From positions 2,455,245-2,519,244 of the forward strand of contig NZ_CP037895.1 in assembly GCF_004634385.1 (NCBI RefSeq): a DNA stretch of 64,000 bases. The letters run 5' to 3'. Both the position numbers and the translations under genes were made by a program. The stretch is from Thermaerobacter sp. FW80 (lineage in GTDB: Bacteria > Bacillota > Sulfobacillia > Thermaerobacterales > Thermaerobacteraceae). The notes beneath the pieces were generated by a model. That model was not told the origin of the DNA. It did no database searches and saw only the letters and a list, made by a program, of their open reading frames with translations. This document shows, piece after piece, positions 29,909 through 38,172 of the stretch (its first letter is position 1; every line of letters begins with the position of its first letter).

Positions 29909-31864
29909 GTGCGCATCCCCGACCGTGGATCCCGCAGCTCCGCCCCATCCCCCGCCGGCGATGCCGTGACCGAGGCGGGGCCGGGGCAGGCGTGCCTCGC
30001 GTCGGCCGCCCGGGCCGCGGGGGCCCGGGATTGGCGGCACGAGACGGCCGCCGCCCGGGAGCTGGCGGTGCGCGTGGCGATGGGCCGGCGACCGCCCGAC
30101 GTGTGGTTTCGGGGCGGTACGGTGCTCAACGTCTACACCGGCCGGTGGGAACCGGTCGAGGTGTGGGTGGCGGGAGCCCGCATCGCCTACGTGGGTCCGG
30201 ATCGGCCGACCGTCGGCCCCGACACCCGGGTGGTCGACTGCCGCGGTCGCTACCTGGTGCCCGGCTACCTGGAGATCCACGCCCACCCCTTCCAGCTGTA
30301 CTCGCCGCGGGCCCTGGGGGCCGCCATCGCCCCGCGCGGGACCACCACGCTGGTCAGCGATACGCTGCTGCTCGGACAGATGCTGGGCCGGCGGTTCCCC
30401 GCCGTCCTGGACGCCGGGCTCGTCGCGCCGGTCCGCGACCTCTGGGGACTGCGGGTGGCGCCCCAGTCCGTCACCCCGGCGCCGGGTGGGCCGGCCCGCT
30501 CCGACCTGGAGGACCCGGACTTCGCCGCCGCCTACGGCATGACGACCGCCGAGGGCATCGCCCTCCTGCAGCATCCCCGGATCGTGGAGATCTTCGAGTG
30601 GACCCGGTGGGCGGACACCCTGCGCCGGGAGGCGCCCCTCCCCGCCGTGCTCGCCGCCGGCCTCCAGCGCGGCCTGGCCGTCGACGGTCACGCCCCCGGG
30701 GCATCCCACCGCACCCTGGCCGCTCTGGCCGCCGCTGGGGTGGGCGACTGCCACGAGAGCATCCGCGCCGACGAGGTGCTCGCCCGCGTGCGCCTCGGGC
30801 TCTTCGCCATCCTGCGCCACAGCTCGCTGCGACCCGATCTGCCCGCCCTGATCGCCGCGGCGCGGGAGGCCTTCGCCCAGGGCTACGGCCATCGCCTGGC
30901 GCTGACCACCGACGGTCCCACCCCGGCCATGGTGGAACGGGGCTTCCTCGACCTGGCCCTGCGGGTCGCCATGGAGGCGGGGCTGGAGCCGGATCAGGCC
31001 TACCGCATGGCGACGATCAACCCCGCCACGTACCTCGGCCTGGACCGATACCTGGGCGCCATCGCCCCCGGCCGCCTGGCGGACGTCAACGTGCTCCAGC
31101 ATCCGGAGGACCCCGTCCCCCTGGCGGTGTGGATCGACGGACGGCCGGTGGCCCAAGAGGGGCGCTTGGTGGACGAACCGGCCCCCCTGGACTGGGACGC
31201 GCTGGGCCTGGGCGCCCGCCGGGTCGCCGTCCGTGCCGAGGCGGTGCGGGAGGCGTTGCGGTTCGCGGGCGCGGGCCACCGCGGGCGGCGCGTGGCCCTG
31301 CCCGTGATCCGCCTGGTCGACGCCGTGATCACGCGGTGGGAGACGCGCGAGGTCGAGGTCGACGCCGAGGGGATGCCGGTGCTGCGAGCGGAGGACGACC
31401 TGCTCGCCGCCCTGCTCTTCGCGCCCACCGGCGGGCGGGTGACCCGCGCCCTGGTGGCGGGGTTCGGGAGCGGGATCGAAGGGCTGGCCTCCACCTACAC
31501 CATGGCCGGGGGGATGCTGGTCCTCGGCCGCCGCCCGGAGGCCATGGTGCGGGCTGCGGCCGGCGCCGCCGGCGGCGGCATCGTCCTCGTGGAGGGGACG
31601 CGGGTGCTCTTCCACCTCCCCTTGCCGCTGGGCGGGTTCCTCTCCGACCTCGACATGCCCCAGCTGGCCCGCCGCTGCCGCGAGCTCGAGGCCCTCCTGC
31701 GCGAGCGCGGCTACCCCTACCACGACGCCATCTACAGCCTGCTCTTCCTCTCCGCCGATCACCTGCCGGGACCTCGATTGACGCCCGCCGGCCTCTGGGA
31801 CGTCAAGGGCCACCGCCTCCTGGCACCGGCCGTGACGGCGGCGACCCCGCCAGGATCCGGGTGA
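29909..31864 (+). CDS. Adenine deaminase-like amidohydrolase (YerA-like)
   Basis: 651-aa metal-dependent amidohydrolase. The metal-binding entry strand is LVPGYLEIHAHPFQLY, followed by RGTTTLVSDTLLL, a VDGHAPGAS segment, GVGDCHESI and ALTTDGPTP, in the order of the AdeC/YerA group, which deaminates adenine to hypoxanthine. C-terminal features are the VARFGSGIEGLASTYTMAGG-like block and the LP(L)PLGG region common to adenine deaminases. GTG 29909 has AAAGGAGG six bases upstream. The N-terminal 45 residues are Ala-rich. YerA-like proteins are not all shown to be adenine deaminases, so the substrate is likely but unproven. Confidence 0.82.
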   Translation: MRIPDRGSRSSAPSPAGDAVTEAGPGQACLASAARAAGARDWRHETAAARELAVRVAMGRRPPDVWFRGGTVLNVYTGRWEPVEVWVAGARIAYVGPDRPTVGPDTRVVDCRGRYLVPGYLEIHAHPFQLYSPRALGAAIAPRGTTTLVSDTLLLGQMLGRRFPAVLDAGLVAPVRDLWGLRVAPQSVTPAPGGPARSDLEDPDFAAAYGMTTAEGIALLQHPRIVEIFEWTRWADTLRREAPLPAVLAAGLQRGLAVDGHAPGASHRTLAALAAAGVGDCHESIRADEVLARVRLGLFAILRHSSLRPDLPALIAAAREAFAQGYGHRLALTTDGPTPAMVERGFLDLALRVAMEAGLEPDQAYRMATINPATYLGLDRYLGAIAPGRLADVNVLQHPEDPVPLAVWIDGRPVAQEGRLVDEPAPLDWDALGLGARRVAVRAEAVREALRFAGAGHRGRRVALPVIRLVDAVITRWETREVEVDAEGMPVLRAEDDLLAALLFAPTGGRVTRALVAGFGSGIEGLASTYTMAGGMLVLGRRPEAMVRAAAGAAGGGIVLVEGTRVLFHLPLPLGGFLSDLDMPQLARRCRELEALLRERGYPYHDAIYSLLFLSADHLPGPRLTPAGLWDVKGHRLLAPAVTAATPPGSG

Positions 31865-32009
31865 GGCCACCCTCCCGGCGCGACCTCACGCCGGCTGGCC
31901 GGGCCGGGTGGCTCGCACCCGCCGGCGCAGCGCCTCGCCCCGCGGGCCCCGAGGGGCGTCGCGCGGCTCGCGGTCCGCCAGGGCGCAGCCGCGGCGAGCG
32001 GGCGGCCCC

Positions 32010-32987
32010 TCACGCGTCCGCGCCGGCCCGCAGACGGATGGCCGCGGTGACCGCCTGTTGGCAGGGCGTGTCCACGCCGTGGCGCTGCCCGTAGCGCACC
32101 ACGGTCCCGCACAGGGCGTCGACCTCTACGGGTCGCCGCGCGGCCAGGTCCCGCTGCATCGACGAGGTCATCGCGGGGTCCATCCCCATCGTGGTCGCCA
32201 TGACCTGTTCGAAGGCGTCCGCCGGCAGGTCGACCCCGGCTGCCCGCGCCACCGCCACCGCCTCCCGGACCATCCGCTCGTAGACCTGGCGTCCGTCGGG
32301 ATCGCCCAGCACCGCGCCCAGCGGCCGGTTGGCGACGGCCGTCATGCCCCCCATGGCCGAGATGAAGATCAGCTTCATCCACATGTCGGCGACGATCTGG
32401 GTGGAGATGCGGTGCGGGATGCCGGCGGCGGCGAAGGCGGCGGCGATGCGCTCGACCCGGGGGGTGACGCGGCCGTCCAGCTCCCCGAAGGTGATGTCCC
32501 GCCGCGGGCTGGTCTGCCGGATCCGGCCCGGCTCCACCAGGGCCGTCTCGATGTGGCACAGGCCGCCCAACACCCGCTCGCGGCCGAAGCGGCGCTCCAG
32601 CACCTCCAGGTAGTCCACGCCGTTCATCAGCGGCAGGATCGCCGTGTCGGCCCCGACCAGGGGCTCCATCTCGTCCAGCGCGCCCTCCAGGCTGTAGGCC
32701 TTGACCGCCAGCAGCACGAGGTCGGCGCCCTGACCGGGTGCCACGGCCAGTTCCTCCGCCAGCCGCACCCCCCGGTCGCTGGCCACGGGGCGGATGCTGA
32801 ACCGGCCGTGGACGCTCTCCACCTTCAATCCGTCGCGGCGCATGACCCTCAGGTGGCGTCCCCGGGCGAGGAACCCCACCCGCGCCTCGTGTAGCGCGGA
32901 CCCGGGTTCCGCCCACTCGGCGGCTCGCGCCAGCAAGGCGCCGAAGTAGCCGCCGACGCCACCGGCGCCGATCACGGCGATGCGCAC
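32010..32987 (-). CDS. panE: 2-dehydropantoate 2-reductase (ketopantoate reductase)
   Basis: NADPH-dependent reductase for pantothenate and CoA synthesis. The 325-aa protein starts with the dinucleotide-binding motif RIAVIGAGGVGGYFGALLA, then has VLLAVKAYSLEGAL, LPLMNGVDYLEVL and the catalytic-domain block DMWMKLIFISAMGGMTAV, where the Lys is the expected catalytic residue. GTG 32987 has GGGGGTGAG upstream; no ATG fits as well. Many paralogues of this family exist, so a role with another ketoacid is possible. Other pantothenate genes are not nearby. Confidence 0.88.
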   Translation of the reverse strand: MRIAVIGAGGVGGYFGALLARAAEWAEPGSALHEARVGFLARGRHLRVMRRDGLKVESVHGRFSIRPVASDRGVRLAEELAVAPGQGADLVLLAVKAYSLEGALDEMEPLVGADTAILPLMNGVDYLEVLERRFGRERVLGGLCHIETALVEPGRIRQTSPRRDITFGELDGRVTPRVERIAAAFAAAGIPHRISTQIVADMWMKLIFISAMGGMTAVANRPLGAVLGDPDGRQVYERMVREAVAVARAAGVDLPADAFEQVMATTMGMDPAMTSSMQRDLAARRPVEVDALCGTVVRYGQRHGVDTPCQQAVTAAIRLRAGADA

Positions 32988-33012
32988 GATCTCACCCCCA
33001 TACGCGGAGGAT

Positions 33013-33143
33013 GGCCCTCCCCGCCGTGGCGACCGGCCGGACCTCGGAACGGCGTCGGCCCTCCCCGCCGTGGCGACCGGCCGCACCCGGGACGGCGTCG
33101 GCCCTCCCCGCCGCGGCGACCGGCCGGACCTCGGAACGGTGCC
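33013..33143. repeat. Three tandem 43-44-bp repeats
   Basis: In the 32988-33319 gap, three head-to-tail units (33013-33056, 33057-33099, 33100-33143) begin GGCCCTCCCCGCCG and continue GGCGACCGGCC. Units 1 and 3 are closest. They lie upstream of panE and downstream of nothing coding on the plus strand. No known element matches. Confidence 0.85.
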
Positions 33144-33319
33144 GGACTTGCGGACTTGCCCGCCGACCCTCGGGACGGCCGCCGCATCGGCACCATCGCC
33201 ATTCGCACGGGGTACGGGTCCTGCCCGCCGACCGGGGAGACGACCGCCCTGACGACCGCCGCGGGCGACGGCCCCTCCCCCGGCGGTGCCGCGGCCCCCG
33301 ACCCGGCGCCGGCGTCCGA

Positions 33320-34294
33320 TCACGCAGGCAGCCGGTCGACCACCGGGTTGCGCAGCCGTCCCAGGCCGGTGATCTCGATCTCCACCACGTCGCCGGGCCG
33401 GAGGAGGCGCGGCGGGTCGAAGCCCATGCCGACGCCGCCGGGGGTCCCGGTGGCGATGATGTCCCCGGGTTCCAAGGTGATGCCCGCCGACAACGTGGCG
33501 ATCAGCGCGGGGATGTCGAAGATCAGCTGGCGCGTGTTGGCCTCCTGGCGGAGCTCACCGTTCACCCAGGTCCGCACGTCCAGCTCGACGGGCCAGCCCA
33601 CGGCGTCCCGGTGCACCAGGTACGGGCCGGTGGGGCAGAAGGTGTCGAGGCTCTTGCCCAGGTGCCACTGGCTCGTGCGGCGCTGGAGGTCGCGGGCCGT
33701 CACGTCGTTCAGCACCATGTACCCGAAGACGTGTTCCCGTGCCCGCTCGGGGGGGATGGCGCGACCCCGCCGCCCGATGACCACCGCCAGCTCGCCCTCG
33801 TAGTCGACCGCCTCCGTCACGCCGGGGTGGGTGTAGATCGGGTCGCCGGGACCCGCGATGGACGACGCCGCCTTGCTGAAGACCACCGGGTACCTCGGGA
33901 TGTCGCGACCGCTGATCTCGAAGACGTGGTCGCGGTAGTTCAGCCCGATGGCCATGACGTCCTTGGGCGGCCGGGCGATGGGGGCCAGCAGGCGCACCGC
34001 CTCCGCCGGGTGCCAGAGCGGGCGGGCGGCCGGCTCGCGGCCGTCGGCGCCCTCGCCGCCCGGCAAAGCCGCATCGTCCCCCGCCGCCTGGGCCCGCTGC
34101 CACCACTCCCGGGCGGCCGCCACCGCCTGCTCGCCCAGGGCGATCCAGGCGACCATGTCGGCGGGGACCTCCGGCCCGCCCCACCGGGCCCGGGCGGCGG
34201 CCAGGTCCAGCACCCGCCGCAGACGGCCGCGCTCATCCACATCGGCCAGACCCAGGGCGATCCGACCCGCTCGTTCGAACCGGACGAACCGCAA
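33320..34294 (-). CDS. Fumarylacetoacetate hydrolase-family protein
   Basis: 324-aa FAH-fold enzyme; relatives hydrolyse or decarboxylate acylpyruvates and similar diketo acids using a divalent metal. The C-terminal domain shows DVMAIGLNYRDHVFEI, metal-ligand acidic residues in AVDYEGELAVVIG, FGYMVLNDVTARDLQ, and the closing IATGTPGGVGMG and GDVVEIEITGLGRLRNPV. TTG 34294 is preferred because GGGAGGGATG is eight bases upstream; an ATG lies further upstream at 34321 without a site. A copy of GGTTCGTCC immediately follows the start codon. Substrate unknown. Confidence 0.85.
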   Translation of the reverse strand: MRFVRFERAGRIALGLADVDERGRLRRVLDLAAARARWGGPEVPADMVAWIALGEQAVAAAREWWQRAQAAGDDAALPGGEGADGREPAARPLWHPAEAVRLLAPIARPPKDVMAIGLNYRDHVFEISGRDIPRYPVVFSKAASSIAGPGDPIYTHPGVTEAVDYEGELAVVIGRRGRAIPPERAREHVFGYMVLNDVTARDLQRRTSQWHLGKSLDTFCPTGPYLVHRDAVGWPVELDVRTWVNGELRQEANTRQLIFDIPALIATLSAGITLEPGDIIATGTPGGVGMGFDPPRLLRPGDVVEIEITGLGRLRNPVVDRLPA

Positions 34295-34373
34295 CCGGCA
34301 TCCCTCCCGTCGGCGTCGCATCGGGCGCAGCAGGTAACGCTAGGGAATTCCCGGCGGCCGGCGACGATCCTGC

Positions 34374-34422
34374 AAGCGGCGAGGCGGGGTGCCCGCGCCG
34401 AGAGCACCCCGCCTCGCCGCTT
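34374..34422 (-). terminator. 18-bp perfect hairpin after the secreted Ala-rich protein gene
   Basis: AAGCGGCGAGGCGGGGTG and its perfect complement are separated by 13 nt. It lies 29-77 bp past the stop of the leftward gene at 34451, and before the FAH-family gene. No T-run. Confidence 0.7.
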
Positions 34423-34450
34423 GGGCCGGTTCGCCCGCTGGCCGGAAGCG

Positions 34451-36103
34451 CTACCGCTGCGGCCGTCCGGTGGCGCCGGCGGCCGCCCGAGCGCCGCGCC
34501 CCTGCCCGCGGGCTTCGCCCGCCCGGTCCTTGCCGTGGGCCGTGCCCCGCACGCCCGGCGTCGGCCGTTCCGGCCGTCGGTCCCCGTCGTCGGGGGCCAG
34601 CCGCGGCGACGCGTGGTCGTCCCGCCCGGCCCCGGAGGTCCGGGGGGCCGGGGCAGCCGCTCCGGCGTCCCCGGCGGGCGCCTTCCGCGATGCCGTCGCG
34701 TCGTTCACCGCGGCGCCCCGGCTCGGGGTGCCGGCGGCCGCGGGCTGCGCGGGCGTCGCGGAGCCGCCGGCCGGTTCGTCGGCCCGCGGCGCCACCGCGT
34801 CCGGCGTGGCGTCCGATCCGGCCGGGTCGGATCCGTCGTCCTCGGGTTGGCCGCGATGGGCCGCGGCGATCCACCGGCCGGGCTTGAGGTCCCGGCGCTC
34901 GATGCCGTACAGGGCCAGGAGCTGGTTCAACCGACGGCCGAAGGCCTCGAGGCGAGCCGTCGTCCCCTCCTCCTCGCCGGTGTCCGCGGCGATCGCGGTG
35001 GCCGCGCCGCCGGCCGCCGTCATCCCTGCCGTGCCGGCGACCGACCCGTCCCCCGCACCTTGGCTCGCTTCGCCGCCCGTTCCCGGCGCCGCGCCGATGT
35101 CCGGCAGCGGGGCCGCACCCTCGGCGGCCGGCAGGGAGGCCGACGGGTCCGGCTCCGGCGCGGCGGCGCCGTCCGCGTCAAGGGCGGCCAGCTGGGTGGC
35201 GACGTCCATGGCCGTCAGCGCCTCGCCCTTCGCCAGCCGCACGGCCTGGGCGACGGCATAGAGCAGGGCGATCTGGCCGTAGCCGTAACCCTGCTCCCGC
35301 AGGGCGGCGATCTCCTCGGGCTCCATCATCGCCACGGAGCCCGCCACCAGCTGGGCCTCGGCCGCCGCCTCCAGCGCCTCGTCCAAGGCGCTCCCGGAGC
35401 GATCCCCCTCGGCCCCGCCCGCGGACACGGCGCCGTCCTCGGGGGCGGCCGCGCCGGCGTCCACGGCCCCTTCGTCCCCCTCGGCCGGGGCCGGCTGGCC
35501 GTCGGCCCGATCGCTCACGGGGGAGACCGCCCCCGGGGCCGCCGCGGTCCCGGTCCCCGCGCCGGCAGCGGCCCACCCCGCCGTGCCGTCCGCTTCCGGC
35601 CCTGCGGCCGCGGGCGGGGTCGCGTCCGTCCCGCTGGGCGACTCGCCCGCGGCCGCGCCGACGCGCTCGGGCAGCTGAGCGACGCGGGCGACCGCCGCCT
35701 CGAGGGCCTGGACCGCGCGGGCCGTGTCGGCCCCGTTGGCCGCGGCCTCCACCAGTTTCGCCTGGGCCAGCCGCAGGTAGGCGACGACCTCGTCCGCCAG
35801 GCGCTGGAACCACGCCGAGTCCGGCCCCAAGCCCGCCATCGCCTCCGCCCGTGCGGCGGCGAACCCCGCGGCCAGGGCGGCCTCGGTCGCCGGGTCGCGG
35901 CTCGCCCAGAGCCGCACGCGTTCCACCGCCGTTCGGACGTAGTGCCCGACGGCGACCACCCACGCCGGTTCACCGCCGTTCCCACCCGGCTCCGCCGTAC
36001 TCGCCAGGGCGACCCCCGGCACCGCGGCCGAGGCGATCACGGCGCCGAGCAGGAGCGTGGCCAGCCCCCGGCAGGCCGGCCTCGCACCGTGCCATCGTGG
36101 CAC
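34451..36103 (-). CDS. Secreted or membrane-tethered Ala-rich protein, DUF5667-like
   Basis: 550 aa from GTG 36103, which follows GGGAGGTGAT, a near-complete Shine-Dalgarno match. Residues 12-34 are a signal-type hydrophobic segment ending ALAST. Residues 45-120 (AVERVRLWASRDPATEAALAAGFAAARAEAM) resemble helical DUF5667 regions found in proteins next to extracytoplasmic sigma factors. Long Ala/Gly/Pro/Glu stretches separate short helical blocks near residues 245-300 and 375-410 (ARLEAFGRRLNQLLALYGIERRDLKPG). No catalytic motif is seen. It faces the YeeE gene divergently; a role at the cell surface is inferred only from the signal. Confidence 0.65.
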   Translation of the reverse strand: MPRWHGARPACRGLATLLLGAVIASAAVPGVALASTAEPGGNGGEPAWVVAVGHYVRTAVERVRLWASRDPATEAALAAGFAAARAEAMAGLGPDSAWFQRLADEVVAYLRLAQAKLVEAAANGADTARAVQALEAAVARVAQLPERVGAAAGESPSGTDATPPAAAGPEADGTAGWAAAGAGTGTAAAPGAVSPVSDRADGQPAPAEGDEGAVDAGAAAPEDGAVSAGGAEGDRSGSALDEALEAAAEAQLVAGSVAMMEPEEIAALREQGYGYGQIALLYAVAQAVRLAKGEALTAMDVATQLAALDADGAAAPEPDPSASLPAAEGAAPLPDIGAAPGTGGEASQGAGDGSVAGTAGMTAAGGAATAIAADTGEEEGTTARLEAFGRRLNQLLALYGIERRDLKPGRWIAAAHRGQPEDDGSDPAGSDATPDAVAPRADEPAGGSATPAQPAAAGTPSRGAAVNDATASRKAPAGDAGAAAPAPRTSGAGRDDHASPRLAPDDGDRRPERPTPGVRGTAHGKDRAGEARGQGRGARAAAGATGRPQR

Positions 36104-36447
36104 ACCATCACCTCCCACCACGGTCTGCTCCGGGAACGGGCGAACCGGGGCCCCTCGCCGCAGCGGCCTCCGACGAGGGGCCCACCTGCGCTGGCCGTGC
36201 AAGGGAGCCACGCAGGCCCCGTTCCCGTCCAGCGCCCGCGTTCTCGTCCAGCCAGATCTTCGGATCGATCCGCGCCAGGTTTGGGGGTCCCACACCCGAA
36301 TATGGGCGGCCCCGCTCGGGGAGGCCCGCTCGAGGTCCCGCGGGCGAGGCGATCGTCTTCCACCCTGGGGATCCCGCCGCGGTGGATCCGGCCCCGCCGT
36401 CGGTCCCCCTCGCCGGCCCGGAATACTTACTTTGTCTATCGGCTTCG

Positions 36448-36476
36448 TTGACCCCACGTGGCCTCACGGGTACAAT
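36448..36476 (+). promoter_or_regulatory. Sigma-A promoter of the YeeE/TusA genes
   Basis: TTGACC (36448-36453), 17-bp spacer, TACAAT (36471-36476), 32 bp before ATG 36509. This is the best sigma-A match in the window. The rest of the 36104-36508 divergent gap shows no further clear site. Confidence 0.85.
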
Positions 36477-36508
36477 CGCGGTTGAATCGGCAACGGGGAG
36501 GCGCAACC

Positions 36509-37690
36509 ATGCAGCTCGGCTGGTCGACTCTGCTGGCCCTGGGTGCCGCCTTCGGCGTGGTCTACGGCTTTCTGCTGCAGCGCAGCGACTTCTGCTTCAC
36601 CTCGGCCTTCCGCGACCTGTACGCCTTCCGTCACACCCGCGTCCTGCAGGGCATCGTCGTGGCCGTGGTCGTCACCACCCTCGGGTGGGGCCTGGCGATG
36701 ACCGCGGGATGGGCGACCCCCGAGCGGCTCTGGGTGCCGCCCGTCGGTTGGAACAGTCTGCTGGGCGGCTTCCTGTTCGGCGTCGCCATGTACATCGCGG
36801 GTGGGTGTGCCTCGGGGACGCTGTACCGGGCGGGCATGGGATACGGCCAGTTCTGGCTGACCCTGGCGGGCATGGGGGCGGGCTACTACGCCTTCCTGCG
36901 CCTCTTCCCCGACGTGCTCGCGCCGCACTTCTTCGAGCCGCTCGCCATCACCGGACCGGTGACCCTCTATCGCCTGCTGCCGTGGCCGCCGCTGATCACC
37001 GCGGCGCTGGCGGTGGCGGTGCTGCTGGCGGCCATCGCGGTGGTGGCCGGTCCGGCGTCCATCGGCCGCGCCGTGGCGGAGACGGCCGCGTTCTTCCGGC
37101 AGGGTCCGGCGGCGCTGCTGCGGCTGCGGTCCTGGGACACCCGGGCGGTGGGGCTCTTGCTGGGCCTCGTGTCCACCCTGCAGTTCAGCCTCTGGACCAT
37201 CTGGGGGATCACCGGCCCGGAGACCCGGCTCGTGGCGGTGGCCTGGGGGGCGCTGGACGACCCGGCCCGCGTCGCCGCCAACCCCTATGTGGCCAACCTG
37301 TTCCGCGACTACCCCGGGCTGGTGCCGGGGCCCGAGGAGCTGCTGATCGTCGGCATCATCGCCGGTGCCGCCCTCTCGGCGCGACTCAACGGCACCTTCC
37401 GCTGGCGCCGGCCCCGGCTGCGCCGGCTTCCCAACGCGCTGGCGGGCGGCTTCCTGCTGGCGTTCGCCTCGCGCCTGACGCCGGGGTGCAACGTCGGCAA
37501 CCTCCTGAGCGGCCTGCCCGCCCTGTCCCTGCACAGCCTGCTGGCCACGGTGGGCATCGCGGCCGGCATCTACGCCGCGTGGAAGGTGGCCCACCTGCGG
37601 CAGGCCGCGGCGGTGCGGTCGTGCGGGGTCGAACCGGCGTCCACGCCCGCCGAAGGCGCCGCGACGGCCTCGCCCTCGGCGGTGTCGTGA
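36509..37690 (+). CDS. YeeE/YedE (TsuA-like) thiosulfate or sulfur-compound transporter
   Basis: 393-aa integral membrane protein with about nine to ten helices. It has the three conserved cysteines used by TsuA to pass thiosulfate through the membrane: in QRSDFCFTSAFRD, in AGGCASGTLYRAG and in LTPGCNVGNLLSG. ATG 36509 has GGGGAGGCG eight bases upstream, and a sigma-A promoter precedes it. The following TusA-like protein often accompanies this family and probably receives the sulfur in the cytoplasm. Thiosulfate as substrate is a family-level inference. Confidence 0.88.
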   Translation: MQLGWSTLLALGAAFGVVYGFLLQRSDFCFTSAFRDLYAFRHTRVLQGIVVAVVVTTLGWGLAMTAGWATPERLWVPPVGWNSLLGGFLFGVAMYIAGGCASGTLYRAGMGYGQFWLTLAGMGAGYYAFLRLFPDVLAPHFFEPLAITGPVTLYRLLPWPPLITAALAVAVLLAAIAVVAGPASIGRAVAETAAFFRQGPAALLRLRSWDTRAVGLLLGLVSTLQFSLWTIWGITGPETRLVAVAWGALDDPARVAANPYVANLFRDYPGLVPGPEELLIVGIIAGAALSARLNGTFRWRRPRLRRLPNALAGGFLLAFASRLTPGCNVGNLLSGLPALSLHSLLATVGIAAGIYAAWKVAHLRQAAAVRSCGVEPASTPAEGAATASPSAVS

Positions 37691-37839
37691 GCCGGCGGCC
37701 GGGTTCGTCCGACGAAGGCAGGCGCCGGCCGGCGGCCTGCCCGGCGCGCGTCGCCGCCCGCCGCTGGCGGTCTCCCAGCGACCCGAGCGCTTCCGGATGC
37801 TCCGGATGCGAGGCGGAACGGAGAGGAGGATGACCGACC

Positions 37840-38172
37840 ATGGCCCTGTTCAAGCGCCCCAATCTGGAGCAGGCTCGCCAGCGCCTGGCGGCCCTCAGCG
37901 GCGCCAACCTGGTCGACCGGGTGGGTGGGGACGCCCCCATCGCGGTGGACCGCGAGATCGACGTCACGGGCGAGATCTGCCCCTACCCGGTGGACGCGGC
38001 CCTCGAGGCGCTGGCCGCCATGACCCCGGGCCAGGTGCTGGCCGAGCTGACGGATCACACCATCTCCACCCACACCGTGCCCGCCGCCGTCGAGCGCTCC
38101 GGCCTCGGCGAGGTCTTGCGGATCGAGGAGAAGGAGCCGGGGCTGTACCGCATCCTCATCCGCCGCCGTTGA
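37840..38172 (+). CDS. TusA-family sulfurtransferase
   Basis: 110-aa protein with a 35-residue N-terminal extension followed by a TusA fold: REIDVTGEICPYPVDAALEALAAMTPGQVLAEL. Cys47 of the CPxP motif is the sulfur carrier. GAGGAGG lies ten bases before ATG 37840. It is 149 bp downstream of the YeeE gene and likely forms one sulfur-uptake unit with it. Its last 17 bp overlap the 3' end of the convergent histidine kinase gene. Confidence 0.9.
   Translation: MALFKRPNLEQARQRLAALSGANLVDRVGGDAPIAVDREIDVTGEICPYPVDAALEALAAMTPGQVLAELTDHTISTHTVPAAVERSGLGEVLRIEEKEPGLYRILIRRR

Noticed and set aside
20000-36000. Mobile element or prophage insertion
   Set aside because: No transposase, integrase, phage structural gene or flanking inverted repeats were found, and base composition is uniform.
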